A DNA stretch of 64,000 nucleotides from Aquaspirillum sp. LM1 (GCF_002002905.1 NZ_CP019509.1:1736001-1800000), one strand, 5' to 3'. Shown: positions 8,983 to 18,393, counted from the stretch's first letter. The notes: generated from the letters alone by a model not told the origin. Translations and numbers: made by a program.

Positions 8983-9085
8983 AATTTCACCGGCTGGCCT
9001 GGCTGGCCGGATGAAATTGCATCATCTGTCTTAGGGAAGCGGTGGGGCCGCTTCCCGTCGGAGCCCCGTCGGGGGGCGGGGCTCC
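8983..9085 (+). promoter_or_regulatory. Three consecutive stem-loops between the binding-protein and permease genes
   Basis: Hairpin 1 (8983-9018) pairs AATTTCA and CCGGC with GCCGG and TGAAATT. Hairpin 2 (9034-9056) pairs GGGAAGCGG with CCGCTTCCC. Hairpin 3 (9060-9085) pairs GGAGCCCCG with CGGGGCTCC. None is followed by a clear T-run, so mRNA stabilisation or partial attenuation is more likely than full termination. Confidence 0.6.
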
Positions 9086-9117
9086 GGCACCTCCAGCCAA
9101 GATTGGAACGCCTGTTC

Positions 9118-10377
9118 ATGAATAGCCTGACTGCTGATACCCCGCTGATTGCCGCCGATGGCGTGCCGCTGGCGGTAAAACTCAAGCGCGCCGAACGGCG
9201 TAAAAAAATCCGCGCCGCCTTGCTGGTGGCACCGCTGGCGGCATTTTTGCTGGCCACCTTCATTCTGCCGATTGCCTTGCTGCTCTATCGCAGCGTGGAA
9301 AACGGCGAGGTGCCCGCTGTGGTGCCCAAAACCGTGGCCGCACTGGCCCGCTGGCAGGGCTCGGGCATCCCCGACGACGCCACCTTGCGCGTGTTTGCCG
9401 ACGAGCTGACCGCCGCCAAGGACAATAAACCGCTGATCGGCAATGCCGCCAAGCGACTGAATATGGAAATCAGCGGCTACCGCAGCCTGCTGACCAAAAC
9501 CGTGCGCGCCATGCCGCTGGATCCGGCTGCCGGCCCGCTGCGCGAGCAGTTTGTCGCCCTCGACGAACGCTGGGCCGAGCCCGATTACTGGCGGGTACTG
9601 CGCCACCACGACAGCACGCTGACTTCGTTTTACCTGGCGTCTTCGCTTGACCTCAAGCGTGGTGCTGACGATAGCCTGCACCTGGCCGGTCCGGACGAGT
9701 CGATTTATCTGAAGATTTTTGGCCGCACGCTGTGGATGAGCGCCGTGGTCACCTTTTTCTGCTTTTTGCTGGGTTATCCGCTGGCCTACTGGCTGGTGAA
9801 CCTGCCCACCCGCAAATCCAACCTGCTGATGATTGTGGTGCTGCTGCCGTTCTGGACTTCAGTGCTGGTGCGGGTGGCGGCGTGGATTGTGCTGCTGCAA
9901 AGCGAAGGCTTGATCAATAGTGCGTTGATGGTCATGGGCTTTGTCGATTCGCCGGTGCAGTTGGCGTTCAACCGCATTGGTGTGTACATCGCCATGGTGC
10001 ACATCCTGCTGCCCTTCATGATTTTGCCGGTGTTCAGCGTGATGAAAGCCATTCCGCCCACTTATATGCGCGCCGCCGTGTCGCTGGGCAGCCACCCGAT
10101 TCCGGCCTTCTGGAAGGTGTATTTCCCGCAAACCGTCGCCGGCGTGGGCGCGGGCGCGCTGCTGGTGTTCATCATGTCGATTGGCTATTACATCACCCCG
10201 GCACTGCTGGGCGGTCCGGACGATCAGATGGTCAGCTACTACGTGGCGTTCTACACCAATAACACCGTGAACTGGGGCATGGCCGCCGCGCTGGGCAGCC
10301 TGCTGCTGGCCGCCACCATGGCCTTGTATGCCCTGTATGCCCGCATTGTTGGCGCCAACCGCCTGAGCTTAGGTTAA
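9118..10377 (+). CDS. ABC transporter permease, polyamine type, with long periplasmic insertion
   Basis: A 419-residue inner-membrane permease. The first membrane segment (about residues 35-60, LLVAPLAAFLLATFILPIALLLY) is followed by an unusually long hydrophilic stretch of about 145 residues. The standard BPD-type core with five further segments comes next, with the EAA-like coupling region AAVSLGSHPIPAFWKVYFPQTVAGV. The start at ATG 9118 (MNSLTADTPLIAADG) follows GGAACG; an in-frame TTG 15 bp upstream is less likely. It works with the next gene as the translocation pair. Confidence 0.83.
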   Translation: MNSLTADTPLIAADGVPLAVKLKRAERRKKIRAALLVAPLAAFLLATFILPIALLLYRSVENGEVPAVVPKTVAALARWQGSGIPDDATLRVFADELTAAKDNKPLIGNAAKRLNMEISGYRSLLTKTVRAMPLDPAAGPLREQFVALDERWAEPDYWRVLRHHDSTLTSFYLASSLDLKRGADDSLHLAGPDESIYLKIFGRTLWMSAVVTFFCFLLGYPLAYWLVNLPTRKSNLLMIVVLLPFWTSVLVRVAAWIVLLQSEGLINSALMVMGFVDSPVQLAFNRIGVYIAMVHILLPFMILPVFSVMKAIPPTYMRAAVSLGSHPIPAFWKVYFPQTVAGVGAGALLVFIMSIGYYITPALLGGPDDQMVSYYVAFYTNNTVNWGMAAALGSLLLAATMALYALYARIVGANRLSLG

Positions 10378-10387
10378 GGAGCACTGT

Positions 10388-11218
10388 ATGTTGCAACCCT
10401 ACGCGACACCCCTGGAAAAACTCTGGTTTTACGCCTTCCGGCTGTTCTGCATTGGCGTGCTGGTGTTTTTGATTTTGCCGCTGCTGGTGATCATTCCGCT
10501 GTCGTTTTCGGCAGATTCGTTCCTGATGTATCCGATCAAGGGCGTGTCCCTGCGCTGGTACGAGGCGTTTTTCACCAGCAGTGAATGGGTGAATTCGCTG
10601 AAAAACAGCCTGATTGTTGCCCCTGCGGCCACCTTGCTGGCCACCGTGCTGGGCACGGTGGCTGCCGTGGGCCTGACCAGCGCCGACTTTCCCGGCAAGT
10701 CGTTCATGATGACGGTGCTGATTTCGCCGATGGTGGTGCCGGTGGTGATTGTCGGTGTGGGCGCGTATCTGTTTTTTGCCCCGCTTGGCCTGGCCAACAG
10801 CTATCTGGGCCTGGTGCTGGTGCATGCCGCCCTGGGCGTGCCGTTTGTGGTGATTACCGTCTCGGCCACCTTGCGCGGCTTCAACCCCAATCTGGTGCGC
10901 GCCAGTGCCAGCCTGGGCGGTAACCCGGTGTATACCTTTTTCCGTATCACCCTGCCGTTGATCGCCCCTGGGGTGATTTCCGGCGGCCTGTTTGCCTTTG
11001 CCGCCTCGTTTGATGAAGTGGTGGTCACCCTGTTCCTGGCCGGCCCGGATCAGACCACCCTGCCGCGCCAGATGTTTGCCGGCATCAAGGAAAACATCAG
11101 TCCCACCATTGCTGCCGCCGCCACCGTGCTGATTCTGTTCTCCATCGTGCTGCTGCTGACGCTGGAATGGCTGCGCGGGCGCAGCGAAAAAATGCGCACC
11201 GCCGCCTCGGCGGCCTGA
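10388..11218 (+). CDS. ABC transporter permease, PotC-like
   Basis: A 276-residue inner-membrane permease with about six membrane segments and the coupling loop RASASLGGNPVYTFFRITLPLIAPGVISG. FAASFDEVVVTLFLAGP is typical of PotC/YdcV-type polyamine permeases. AAGGAGCACTGT precedes the ATG, and the gene starts 10 bp after the first permease. It is the last gene of the operon and is followed by a strong terminator. Confidence 0.86.
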   Translation: MLQPYATPLEKLWFYAFRLFCIGVLVFLILPLLVIIPLSFSADSFLMYPIKGVSLRWYEAFFTSSEWVNSLKNSLIVAPAATLLATVLGTVAAVGLTSADFPGKSFMMTVLISPMVVPVVIVGVGAYLFFAPLGLANSYLGLVLVHAALGVPFVVITVSATLRGFNPNLVRASASLGGNPVYTFFRITLPLIAPGVISGGLFAFAASFDEVVVTLFLAGPDQTTLPRQMFAGIKENISPTIAAAATVLILFSIVLLLTLEWLRGRSEKMRTAASAA

Positions 11219-11334
11219 TGTGATGCCAGGCCGGCCCGCCTCCGGAAAGGGTGGGCTGGTCTGGCGGGATTGAGATTTATCGGTTTTAACGCGTTTTTTG
11301 TTCCACGTCTCACCGTTGTCAGTTTCCCTCCTTG

Positions 11335-11387
11335 GCACAACCGATGCCGTCCTGTTCAACAGGGCGGATAAGGTTGTGCTTTTTTTT
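11335..11387 (+). terminator. Intrinsic terminator of the ABC operon
   Basis: GCACAACC pairs with GGTTGTGC, enclosing an inner hairpin (GCCGTCCTGTTCAACAGGGCGG), and is followed by a run of eight T. It lies between the operon and the convergent chemoreceptor gene. Confidence 0.8.
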
Positions 11388-11409
11388 GGCCCGAGACGAC
11401 GGGCAAGCC

Positions 11410-13443
11410 TTATCGCCTGAACTGCTGCAAGCCCTCGCGCAACTGCCCGGCCACCTGCTTGAGCTGATCCACATCACTGGCGTTGCTGCTGACAATCTGG
11501 TGGGTGTCTTCGGCCATCTGGCTGATTTGCTCAATGGTGCGGGTAATGTTCTGGCTGGCGCTGCGCTGTTCCTGGGTGCCACCGGCAATGTTTTGCACCA
11601 TCTTGACCGCGCTGGCGGTGTGCTGGTCGATGGTGTTCAATGCCGTGCCCGCCTGTTGGGCCAGCTCCACGCCGTGGCCTACCCGGCTGCGCACCGATTC
11701 CATCCGCTCGGCGGCCCGCTGGGTGTCGGTGACAATCGCCGTGATGGTGGCGGCAATTTCCTGGGTGGAACTGGTGGTGCGTTCGGCCAGCTTGCGCACT
11801 TCGTCAGCCACCACAGCAAATCCCCGGCCCTGTTCGCCTGCCCGCGCGGCCTCAATCGCCGCATTCAGCGCCAGCAGGTTGGTCTGGTCGGCAATGTCGC
11901 GGATCACGTCCACCACGGTGGAAATTTGCCGCGATTGCTCGCCCAGCGCCAGCACGGCATCGGCGGTCAGTTGCACGTCGTCCGCCATTTCGGTCATTTC
12001 GCTGGCGCTGCCCATCACCACGGTGTGGCCATCGTGGCAGCTTTGCAGCGCATTGGCACTCAGGCTGGCCGCGTGATGGGCGTGATCGGCCACCTGGCCA
12101 ATGCTGCCGGACAGTTGTTCAATCGACACGGCAATGGCCGACGCCGCCTGCGCCTGGGCACCCGCGCGCTGCACCAGGTTGGCCGAGCGCTGTTCCAGCC
12201 GCTGGGCAGATTGATTGACCTGCTCGGCAGCCTGATCGATATTGCCCACCAGGCTGCGAATCTGCCCCACCGTGGTGTTCAGCGCATGGCCCAGCCGCTG
12301 CAGCTCGTTATCGCTGTCCGCCCGGCTGTTGGCCACGCTCACGTGCAAATCGCCCTGCCCCAATGCCGTCACCGCGTTCACCACCTGGCGCAGCGGACGC
12401 AGCCGCGAGCGAATCAGCAGGCCGATCAGCAGCGCACAGAGCAGCAGCCCGCTGGCGCTGACCCCGGCCAGAATCCAGCGCAGGCGCAGGCTTTCCGCCA
12501 TGAATTCATCGGTCCAGCTGCCAATCGTCACCTGAAAATTCCACGCTTTTGACCAGCCTACCACCGCCATGCGTTCCCGCAGCACCTCGCCCTGCGGCCA
12601 CAGGTACTGGCGCACGCCACCGGCAAAGTGAATATTGTCCAGCGCCGACTGACGCGTCGGGCCCTCCTTGACCACCTCGCCAATCACCTTGCCCTGAAAT
12701 TTCGGGTGAACAATAAATTCGCCAATGGTTTTATCATCTCCGCTGGGGCGGACAATGGTGACATAGCCGCTTTTGCCGGCCACCACGCTGCCATACAGGG
12801 TGCGAATCCGCGCCAGCGCATCGCCCAGCTCAATGCGCACCGACAGCCCGGCAAATACCCGACCCTGACTGTCTTTCAGCGGCTGGATATTGCTGAAATA
12901 ATACTTGCCATTGCGCACCACCAGACCCTGATAGCCTTCGCCCCGGTTCAGCGCCAGCGCCACCGGGTCGGAGTCGGCCAGCGTGGTGCCGTCCATGGAC
13001 TTGCCATCACGCTTGAGCAGGGTGCTCAGGCGATACACCTTGCCCTGCTGAAACAGCAGGATGGCGCTTTCTTCATCGGTGAGTTTCTTGAACCGCTCCA
13101 GCACCTCGTGGTTGGCGTTGAGCATGCTGCCATTCACGGTCAGGATTGGCAGGTCCACCTCGCCGGTTTTGTGCGTGCCCTCGCCCAGCCGCACCGGCCC
13201 ACCGAGAAACTGCTCAAAAAAACGCAACTGCCGCGCCCCACGTGTCTTGACGCTGTCAAACTCGCTGTCCAGCCCACCCACCACCAGCTTGACTTCGTTT
13301 TCCAGCTCCAGTTGTGATTGGGCCAGCGCGGCCCGTTCAGTCAGCCAGGCAGTCACGCCGATCATCACGGCAAACACCACCACCAGCATGGCAATGGCTG
13401 GCCATAGCAACTGCCGGCTGAGTGAAAAATCCCGATAGCGCAT
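11410..13443 (-). CDS. Methyl-accepting chemotaxis protein with Cache-type sensor
   Basis: A 677-residue transmembrane chemoreceptor. Membrane segments lie at about 12-33 and 322-344, enclosing a periplasmic sensor of about 285 residues that resembles a Cache3-Cache2 fusion ([33 protein letters not shown]). HAMP follows at about 345-400 and then the long coiled signalling domain with the conserved tip [20 protein letters not shown]. No C-terminal CheR/CheB-binding pentapeptide is present (it ends [10 protein letters not shown]). The ATG at 13443 has AAGGAGAAG upstream. A 12-G tract lies 67 bp before the start. Confidence 0.9.
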   Translation of the reverse strand: MRYRDFSLSRQLLWPAIAMLVVVFAVMIGVTAWLTERAALAQSQLELENEVKLVVGGLDSEFDSVKTRGARQLRFFEQFLGGPVRLGEGTHKTGEVDLPILTVNGSMLNANHEVLERFKKLTDEESAILLFQQGKVYRLSTLLKRDGKSMDGTTLADSDPVALALNRGEGYQGLVVRNGKYYFSNIQPLKDSQGRVFAGLSVRIELGDALARIRTLYGSVVAGKSGYVTIVRPSGDDKTIGEFIVHPKFQGKVIGEVVKEGPTRQSALDNIHFAGGVRQYLWPQGEVLRERMAVVGWSKAWNFQVTIGSWTDEFMAESLRLRWILAGVSASGLLLCALLIGLLIRSRLRPLRQVVNAVTALGQGDLHVSVANSRADSDNELQRLGHALNTTVGQIRSLVGNIDQAAEQVNQSAQRLEQRSANLVQRAGAQAQAASAIAVSIEQLSGSIGQVADHAHHAASLSANALQSCHDGHTVVMGSASEMTEMADDVQLTADAVLALGEQSRQISTVVDVIRDIADQTNLLALNAAIEAARAGEQGRGFAVVADEVRKLAERTTSSTQEIAATITAIVTDTQRAAERMESVRSRVGHGVELAQQAGTALNTIDQHTASAVKMVQNIAGGTQEQRSASQNITRTIEQISQMAEDTHQIVSSNASDVDQLKQVAGQLREGLQQFRR

Positions 13444-13509
13444 GGTGTGCTTCTCCTTGGTTCTGTCTTGGGTTCTGTGTTGTGATGGTGTGCCGGGCCT
13501 TGGCCAAAT

Positions 13510-13521
13510 GGGGGGGGGGGG
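13510..13521. repeat. Homopolymeric G12 tract upstream of the chemoreceptor gene
   Basis: Twelve consecutive G residues on the + strand (C12 on the coding strand) lie 67-78 bp before the chemoreceptor ATG, in the region expected to hold its promoter or 5' leader. Such tracts are prone to slipped-strand length change. Confidence 0.9.
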
Positions 13522-13770
13522 CGGCATGCAAAAAGACAATGCCAGATATATCGTCTGCGGCCCGATGGATTTGATTGGCTTCCTTATCCTGACATGGATT
13601 ATCCGCCATCACTATGATCTGACTCAGAAAACCCGGACAAACCTGCCCCCCGGCAAACCGGCCAAGCCAGGCACGCACGAATGAGTGCGCCTGCACATTT
13701 CCCGCCCGCCGTGTGCCTCCCAGGGTTTGTGTACAATGGCAGCCTGTTCAATCCGTCATGGCAGAAGGTG

Positions 13771-15003
13771 ATGAAATTTCGTTTTATTCTGGCCAGCAGC
13801 CTGGCCAGCCTGCTGGCCGCCTGCGGCACGGTGCAGCGGCCAGCCCCGGTGCAGCCCGCTGCGCCCATCAGCGTTCCGGTCACGCCAGTCAGCCCCACAC
13901 CCACCTCGCCTACCGTACTGACGCCGCCCACGCCAGTCATCCCGCCCCCCCTGGTGTCGCCGCCCTTGGTATCGCCCTATCCGCTTTACCCCAACGAAGC
14001 CGCTGCCCGCGCCGCCGTCAGCCGCCTGCTGCCGGCCAGCGTGCGTGACAAAGCGGGCTGGAGCCAGGATATCACTGGCGCCTTTACCGGCCTGCGCCTG
14101 CCCTACCGCACTGATTTGTTTTGCGCCGCCATGGCGGTGATTGAACAGGAATCCACCTGGCAAGCCGACCCGGTGGTGCCGGGGCTGGGCGATATGGTGT
14201 GGAACAAGATTGCCGACAAAGCAGGTGGCCTGGTGCCGGTGGCGGCGCTGAAAGTGGCGTTTCTGAAACCATCGTCCACCGGCGAGAGCTATACCTCACG
14301 CATCAACCGCCTGCGCACCGAAAAAGAAATGAACACCCTGTTTGAAGACATGGTGGCCGACGCCCGCCGCCTGGGCCTGCCGGTGAACATGAAAAACCCG
14401 ATCCGCACCGGCGGCCCGATGCAGGTCAGTGTGGAATTTGCCGAAGAACATGTGCGCAGCAAGGGCTACCCCTACCCGCGCAAAGGCGGCTGGCGCGATG
14501 AAGTATTCACCCGCCGTGGCGGGCTGTACTTTGGCATTGCCAATCTGCTGGACTTTCCTGCCGATTACCCGGACATGCGCTACCGCTTTGCCGACTTTAA
14601 CGCTGGCCGCTACAGCAGCCGCAATGCCGCGTTTCAGGCCACCGTCGCCCGGCTGTCCGGCATCAGCCTGTCGCTGGATGGCGACTTGCTGATCTACCGG
14701 GATGGCGTGCCCAGCAGCAGCACCAGCAGTACCCAGCTGGCGCTGGAGCGATTGGAAGGCAGGCTGGGGCTGGGGCGCAACGAGGTGTTGCGCGACCTGA
14801 AACTGGAAAAATCTGCTGCGTTCAGCCACACCCCGCTCTACCAGAAAGTGTTTGCCCTGGCGGGCAGCCAGGCCCCCCGGGCGGTGATGCCACAGATTCG
14901 CCTGAGCAGCCCAAAAATCACCCGCAAGCTGACCACCGAATGGTTTGCCGACCGGGTGAATGGCCGCTACAAAACCTGCCTGGCGCGGGACGGCGTGCGC
15001 TAA
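13771..15003 (+). CDS. yaiW: DUF1615 outer-membrane lipoprotein, YaiW-like
   Basis: A 410-residue lipoprotein. The signal peptide MKFRFILASSLASLLAAC ends at lipidated Cys18 (lipobox LAAC). A Pro/Thr/Val-rich linker of about 60 residues follows, then the DUF1615 domain with VIEQESTWQADPVVPGLG, NPIRTGGPMQVSVEFAEEH, RRGGLYFGIANLLDFPADY and YRFADFNAGRYSSRNAAFQ. E. coli YaiW, a surface-exposed lipoprotein linked to SbmA-dependent peptide uptake, has the same blocks. No sbmA is next to it here. A TACAAT -10 box lies at 13732-13737. The function is only partly known in the family. Confidence 0.85.
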   Translation: MKFRFILASSLASLLAACGTVQRPAPVQPAAPISVPVTPVSPTPTSPTVLTPPTPVIPPPLVSPPLVSPYPLYPNEAAARAAVSRLLPASVRDKAGWSQDITGAFTGLRLPYRTDLFCAAMAVIEQESTWQADPVVPGLGDMVWNKIADKAGGLVPVAALKVAFLKPSSTGESYTSRINRLRTEKEMNTLFEDMVADARRLGLPVNMKNPIRTGGPMQVSVEFAEEHVRSKGYPYPRKGGWRDEVFTRRGGLYFGIANLLDFPADYPDMRYRFADFNAGRYSSRNAAFQATVARLSGISLSLDGDLLIYRDGVPSSSTSSTQLALERLEGRLGLGRNEVLRDLKLEKSAAFSHTPLYQKVFALAGSQAPRAVMPQIRLSSPKITRKLTTEWFADRVNGRYKTCLARDGVR

Positions 15004-15042
15004 ACCGCGCCAGCCGGATCAATCAACATGGAGCCGAATAGC

Positions 15043-15357
15043 ATGTATGTGGTGATTTTTCGGGCACAGGTGCGCGCGCTGGATGCGCAATACCAGCAGA
15101 TGGCGGCGCGAATGCGCGAGCTGGCGCTGAATGAATTTGGCTGCCTGGCGTTTCACGCCGTCAGCGAAGGCGATCAAGAAGTCGCGCTGTCATACTGGCC
15201 CAGTGAACAGGCTATCCTGGCCTGGAAATCCCACCCGGAACACGGGCTGGCGCAAGCCGCCGGGCGGGCGCGCTGGTATCGTGGCTACTCGGTGGAAGTG
15301 GCCGAGGTCTGCCGGCATTACCAGCACCGCAGCGCCGACGAAGAAGCCGGTCAATAA
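15043..15357 (+). CDS. Antibiotic-biosynthesis-monooxygenase (ABM) fold small protein
   Basis: A 104-residue cytoplasmic protein beginning MYVVIFRAQVRALDAQYQQMAARM, with FHAVSEGDQEVALSYWPSEQAILAWK and a final WYRGYSVEVAEV strand. This is the ferredoxin-like layout of ABM-domain proteins such as YqjZ. I chose the second ATG because GGAG lies 8 bp before it; an in-frame ATG 15 bp upstream is possible. No substrate can be inferred. A perfect 15-bp stem-loop follows the stop. Confidence 0.7.
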   Translation: MYVVIFRAQVRALDAQYQQMAARMRELALNEFGCLAFHAVSEGDQEVALSYWPSEQAILAWKSHPEHGLAQAAGRARWYRGYSVEVAEVCRHYQHRSADEEAGQ

Positions 15358-15361
15358 CTCC

Positions 15362-15398
15362 CCTGTGTGGCCCCCTGCCTCGGAGGGGGCCACACAGG
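15362..15398. terminator. Stem-loop after the ABM gene
   Basis: CCTGTGTGGCCCCCT pairs perfectly with AGGGGGCCACACAGG around a 7-nt loop. There is no T-run, so it may end or stabilise the message. Confidence 0.5.
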
Positions 15399-15496
15399 CA
15401 CAAGATCAATCCAGCCGTCAGTATGGTGCTTTGCGCTGGTTGGCCAACCCCTCCCCTCAATTTTGCCAGATCCCCTCCCCATCCCCCCAAAAAACT

Positions 15497-15586
15497 TCCT
15501 ATTATTTCGATAATAGGAAATAGTGTGTAATAAACATTGTGTAAATCATGTAATACGTAATATATTTACACCTATCGCCACCAAGA
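15497..15586. promoter_or_regulatory. AT-rich palindromes upstream of the KfrA-like gene
   Basis: TTCCTATTAT-TTCG-ATAATAGGAA is a perfect 10-bp inverted repeat (about 15497-15520). Further on, GTGTAAAT is inverted as ATTTACAC, ending about 20 bp before the KfrA-like ATG. The whole block is strongly AT-rich compared with its surroundings. KfrA proteins bind operators near their own promoters, so these are candidate autoregulatory sites. Confidence 0.5.
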
Positions 15587-15601
15587 CCTCCATACCCAAC
15601 C

Positions 15602-16642
15602 ATGACCCCCCATTCCGCCAGTTATTTACGCATTGCCGACGTCGCCACCCAGTTGGTGGCAGAAGGCAAGTGGCCCACCGTGCTGGAAGTTCGTACCCGG
15701 CTGGGCAGTGGCTCCAACACCACCATCAACGAAGCACTCAAGGTGTGGCGGCAAACCTTCTTGTCGCGCCTATCCACCACAGGCCGGCGGCCCGACTGGC
15801 CAGTGGCCCTGCAGGAAGCGATGGAAAGCATCTGGCAGCAGGCGTGTCAGCAGGCCGACAGCGCACTGGACAGCGTGCGTGCCGAAGCGCTGGCCGACGC
15901 CGATGCGGCCCGTCAGCGCGCCAGCCAGGCCGAGCAGCGCCAGGCCGAGCTCGAACAGCAGCTGCATCAGCTGCAGCTCAACCATGACGCCACCCTGCAA
16001 CGCGAACGCGGGCTGGAGCATGCGCTGGCCAGCGCCCAGGCGCAGGCCGAGGCGCTGGGTCAGCAATGCCAGGCCTTGCAGGCACAACAGGAAGACAGCC
16101 AGCGCCGTCAGGCCGAATGGCTGCAACGCCACCGCGAAGCACTGGCCGAGCAGGAAACGCAGGCACAGCAACGCCTGGATGCGGCGCTGGCCAGCGCCAA
16201 GCAGGACGCCGAGCAACGCGAAGCGCTGGCGTACGAGCGGCTGGATGGCCTGCGCGTGCATTTGTACGGACAAATCGAAGCCGAACGCGCCGGTCTGCGC
16301 GAAGCACGTCAACAATGGGAAATCAGCCAGAATCAGCTGCGGGAAGATATGGAAAAACGCGAACTGCGCCTGTCCGCCCAGCTCACCGCCTTGCACGGCG
16401 AGCGCGAACAGCTGCTGGCCCAATTGGCCGACAGCGAGCAGCAACACCAGCGCTGGCAGCAGCAATGCCAGCAACTCAATCAGCAGCAGCACGTCTTGCA
16501 GCAGCAACTGGGCGAGGCGCAACAGGCGCTGGCAGAAAGTCGGGGGCGGCAGGCGCTGCTGCAGGAATGGCTGAGCCAGTTCACCGGCCCGCCACGCAGC
16601 TTGATGGCGTCAGCCCAGACCACTGACGCCGGCCAGGGCTGA
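15602..16642 (+). CDS. KfrA-type DNA-binding coiled-coil protein
   Basis: A 346-residue protein. The N-terminal 100 residues fit the KfrA N-terminal DNA-binding domain (YLRIADVATQLVAEGKWPTVLEVRTRLGSGSNTTINEALKVWRQTF). About 200 residues of Gln/Ala/Glu-rich coiled coil follow, with a short tail. KfrA proteins are plasmid-encoded autorepressors and nucleoid-like partition accessories; on chromosomes they are often paired with an integrase, as here. The next gene, 61 bp downstream on the same strand, is a tyrosine recombinase. The palindromes upstream are likely operators. Confidence 0.82.
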   Translation: MTPHSASYLRIADVATQLVAEGKWPTVLEVRTRLGSGSNTTINEALKVWRQTFLSRLSTTGRRPDWPVALQEAMESIWQQACQQADSALDSVRAEALADADAARQRASQAEQRQAELEQQLHQLQLNHDATLQRERGLEHALASAQAQAEALGQQCQALQAQQEDSQRRQAEWLQRHREALAEQETQAQQRLDAALASAKQDAEQREALAYERLDGLRVHLYGQIEAERAGLREARQQWEISQNQLREDMEKRELRLSAQLTALHGEREQLLAQLADSEQQHQRWQQQCQQLNQQQHVLQQQLGEAQQALAESRGRQALLQEWLSQFTGPPRSLMASAQTTDAGQG

Positions 16643-16703
16643 GCCTGGTAAGCGCCAGCGCCTTGCGCTCGCTCCCAAACCGGTTTCACCGGATAATTGC
16701 ACC

Positions 16704-17831
16704 ATGAACTCCATTGAACTGCCCCGCCCCTTTTCTGCGTTCAGCGCCGAGCTGGCCGAACGCCCGCTGACGGGCGGGCGGCCACGACTGATTGCCGCGC
16801 GCAGCGATGCCGAAGCGGTGATCACCTGGTTGCGCGAATATCAGGACTCGCCACATACCTTTAACAATTACCGCAAGGAGGCCGAGCGGCTGCTGCTGTG
16901 GTGCGAAGGCCGTGGCCAGGCGCTGGCCGGACTGGGACGGGAAGACGTGCTGGATTACCAGCAGTTTTTAGGCAACCCGCAGCCGGCAGCGCGCTGGATT
17001 GGCCCGGCACGGCCACGCCAGCACCCCGACTGGCGGCCATTTACCGGCGCGCTGGCAGCGTCCAGCGTGCGTCAGGCCATGACCATCCTCGGGGCGCTGT
17101 TTCAGTACCTGCTCGACGCCGGCTACCTGCATGCCAACCCGCTGGCGCTGGCCCGGCGCAGCAAACGCGCGCTGCAAGGCCCGCCCACCGTGGAGCGCTA
17201 TCTGGAAGCATCCAGCTGGCGTGCGGTGCTGGACACGCTGGACGCACTGCCCCAGCATGGCCCGCGCGATATTCAGCACTACGAACGGGCGCGCTGGCTG
17301 CTGCACCTGCTGTATCTGACCGGGGCGCGTCGCTCCGAAGTGGCGCAGGCGGTGATGGGCGACTGGTTTCAGCGCAAGGGTTTGTGGTGGTGGCGGGTGG
17401 TGGGCAAGGGCAACAAGCAGGGCGATATTCCGGTCAGCGATGCGCTGCTGGCCGCGCTGCAGCGCTACCGCCAGCACTGTGGCCTGAGCGATTTACCCAG
17501 CCCTGGCGAACTCACCCCGCTGGTGGGCCGGGTCAACCGCCCTGGCGCGCTGGACACGCTGAGCGACAAGGCGATTTACCTGATTGTCAAACAAGTGTTC
17601 CGCCTGGCAGCCGAACGCTATCCGGCTCAGGCCGACACCCTGCTGGCCGCCTCCACCCACTGGCTACGCCATACCGCCGCCTCGCATCAGCTGGACGCTG
17701 GCGTGCCGCTGCTGGTGGTCAGCCAGAACTTGCGCCACAGCACCATTCAGACCACCCGGAAATACCTGCACACCGAAGACGACGCCCGCCACCAGGCCAG
17801 CCAGCTGCATGGCTTGCGCCGGCCAGAGTAG
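16704..17831 (+). CDS. Tyrosine recombinase (phage-type integrase family)
   Basis: A 375-residue site-specific recombinase. It has an N-terminal SAM-like core-binding domain (FNNYRKEAERLLLWC) and a C-terminal catalytic domain with the full set of active residues: Arg in YLTGARRSEVAQA, Lys in VGKGNKQGDIPV, HxxR in THWLRHTAAS, His in NLRHSTIQTT and the Tyr nucleophile in RKYLHTEDD. It is longer than XerC/XerD and has a large insert before the catalytic Lys region. It lies 61 bp after the KfrA-like gene. No flanking att duplication was recognised. Confidence 0.85.
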   Translation: MNSIELPRPFSAFSAELAERPLTGGRPRLIAARSDAEAVITWLREYQDSPHTFNNYRKEAERLLLWCEGRGQALAGLGREDVLDYQQFLGNPQPAARWIGPARPRQHPDWRPFTGALAASSVRQAMTILGALFQYLLDAGYLHANPLALARRSKRALQGPPTVERYLEASSWRAVLDTLDALPQHGPRDIQHYERARWLLHLLYLTGARRSEVAQAVMGDWFQRKGLWWWRVVGKGNKQGDIPVSDALLAALQRYRQHCGLSDLPSPGELTPLVGRVNRPGALDTLSDKAIYLIVKQVFRLAAERYPAQADTLLAASTHWLRHTAASHQLDAGVPLLVVSQNLRHSTIQTTRKYLHTEDDARHQASQLHGLRRPE

Positions 17832-17896
17832 CGTCAAGGCCCCCATCACCCGCTGCGCACCGTGCAGCCACGCCAACCCCGCAAAAAGGAACATCC

Positions 17897-18343
17897 ATGA
17901 GCCAAGGCGAAATCCGCATTACCCTGACCCAGCAGGCCGACTACCAGTTTCTGATTGATTTTGGCCCCAACCTGCCCAGCCTGCTGGCCGACGAACCAGA
18001 ACCGCTGGGCCACGGCCTGGGTCCGGCACCCAGTCATCTGCTGGTGTCTGCCGCCGCCAACTGTCTGGCCGCCAGCCTGCTGTTTTCCCTGCGCAAATTC
18101 AAGCAAAACCCCGACCCGATCCGCGCTGAAGCCAGCGGGGTGATTGAACGCAATGAAGCAGGCCGCCTGCGCATGAGTACCATCAATGTGACCTTGCAAC
18201 TGGGCCGCAAGGCGGTGGAAATGGAGCATCTGCAACGGGTGCTGGAGACATTCGAGAGTTTTTGCACCGTGTCGCAGAGCATTCAGAGCGGGGTACAGGT
18301 GAACGTGGTGGTCGAAGACGCCGACGGCGTGCGGGTGAAGTAA
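17897..18343 (+). CDS. OsmC/Ohr family protein
   Basis: A 148-residue protein starting MSQGEIRITLTQQADYQFLIDF. It has the OsmC-fold blocks PSHLLVSAAANCLAASLLFSLRKF and ETFESFCTVSQSIQSGV. The two conserved Cys (in AANCLA and FCTVSQ) are present, so a thiol peroxidase role against organic peroxides is plausible. AAAAAGGAAC precedes the ATG. It lies 65 bp after the recombinase on the same strand. Confidence 0.85.
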   Translation: MSQGEIRITLTQQADYQFLIDFGPNLPSLLADEPEPLGHGLGPAPSHLLVSAAANCLAASLLFSLRKFKQNPDPIRAEASGVIERNEAGRLRMSTINVTLQLGRKAVEMEHLQRVLETFESFCTVSQSIQSGVQVNVVVEDADGVRVK

Positions 18344-18363
18344 GCCGGCAGTACACCCGGCCC

Positions 18364-18393
18364 GGTGCGTCGCCGTGACAGACGCGACGCACC
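18364..18393. terminator. Stem-loop after the osmC-like gene
   Basis: GGTGCGTCGC pairs with GCGACGCACC around a 10-nt loop. A second copy of GGTGCGTCGGC follows at about 18407. No T-run is present. Confidence 0.45.

Noticed and set aside
16898-17896. Long frame in a second register through the tyrosine recombinase
   Set aside because: Only its last part, from the ATG at 17897, is a real gene (OsmC); the rest is an out-of-frame shadow rich in Arg, Pro and Ala.
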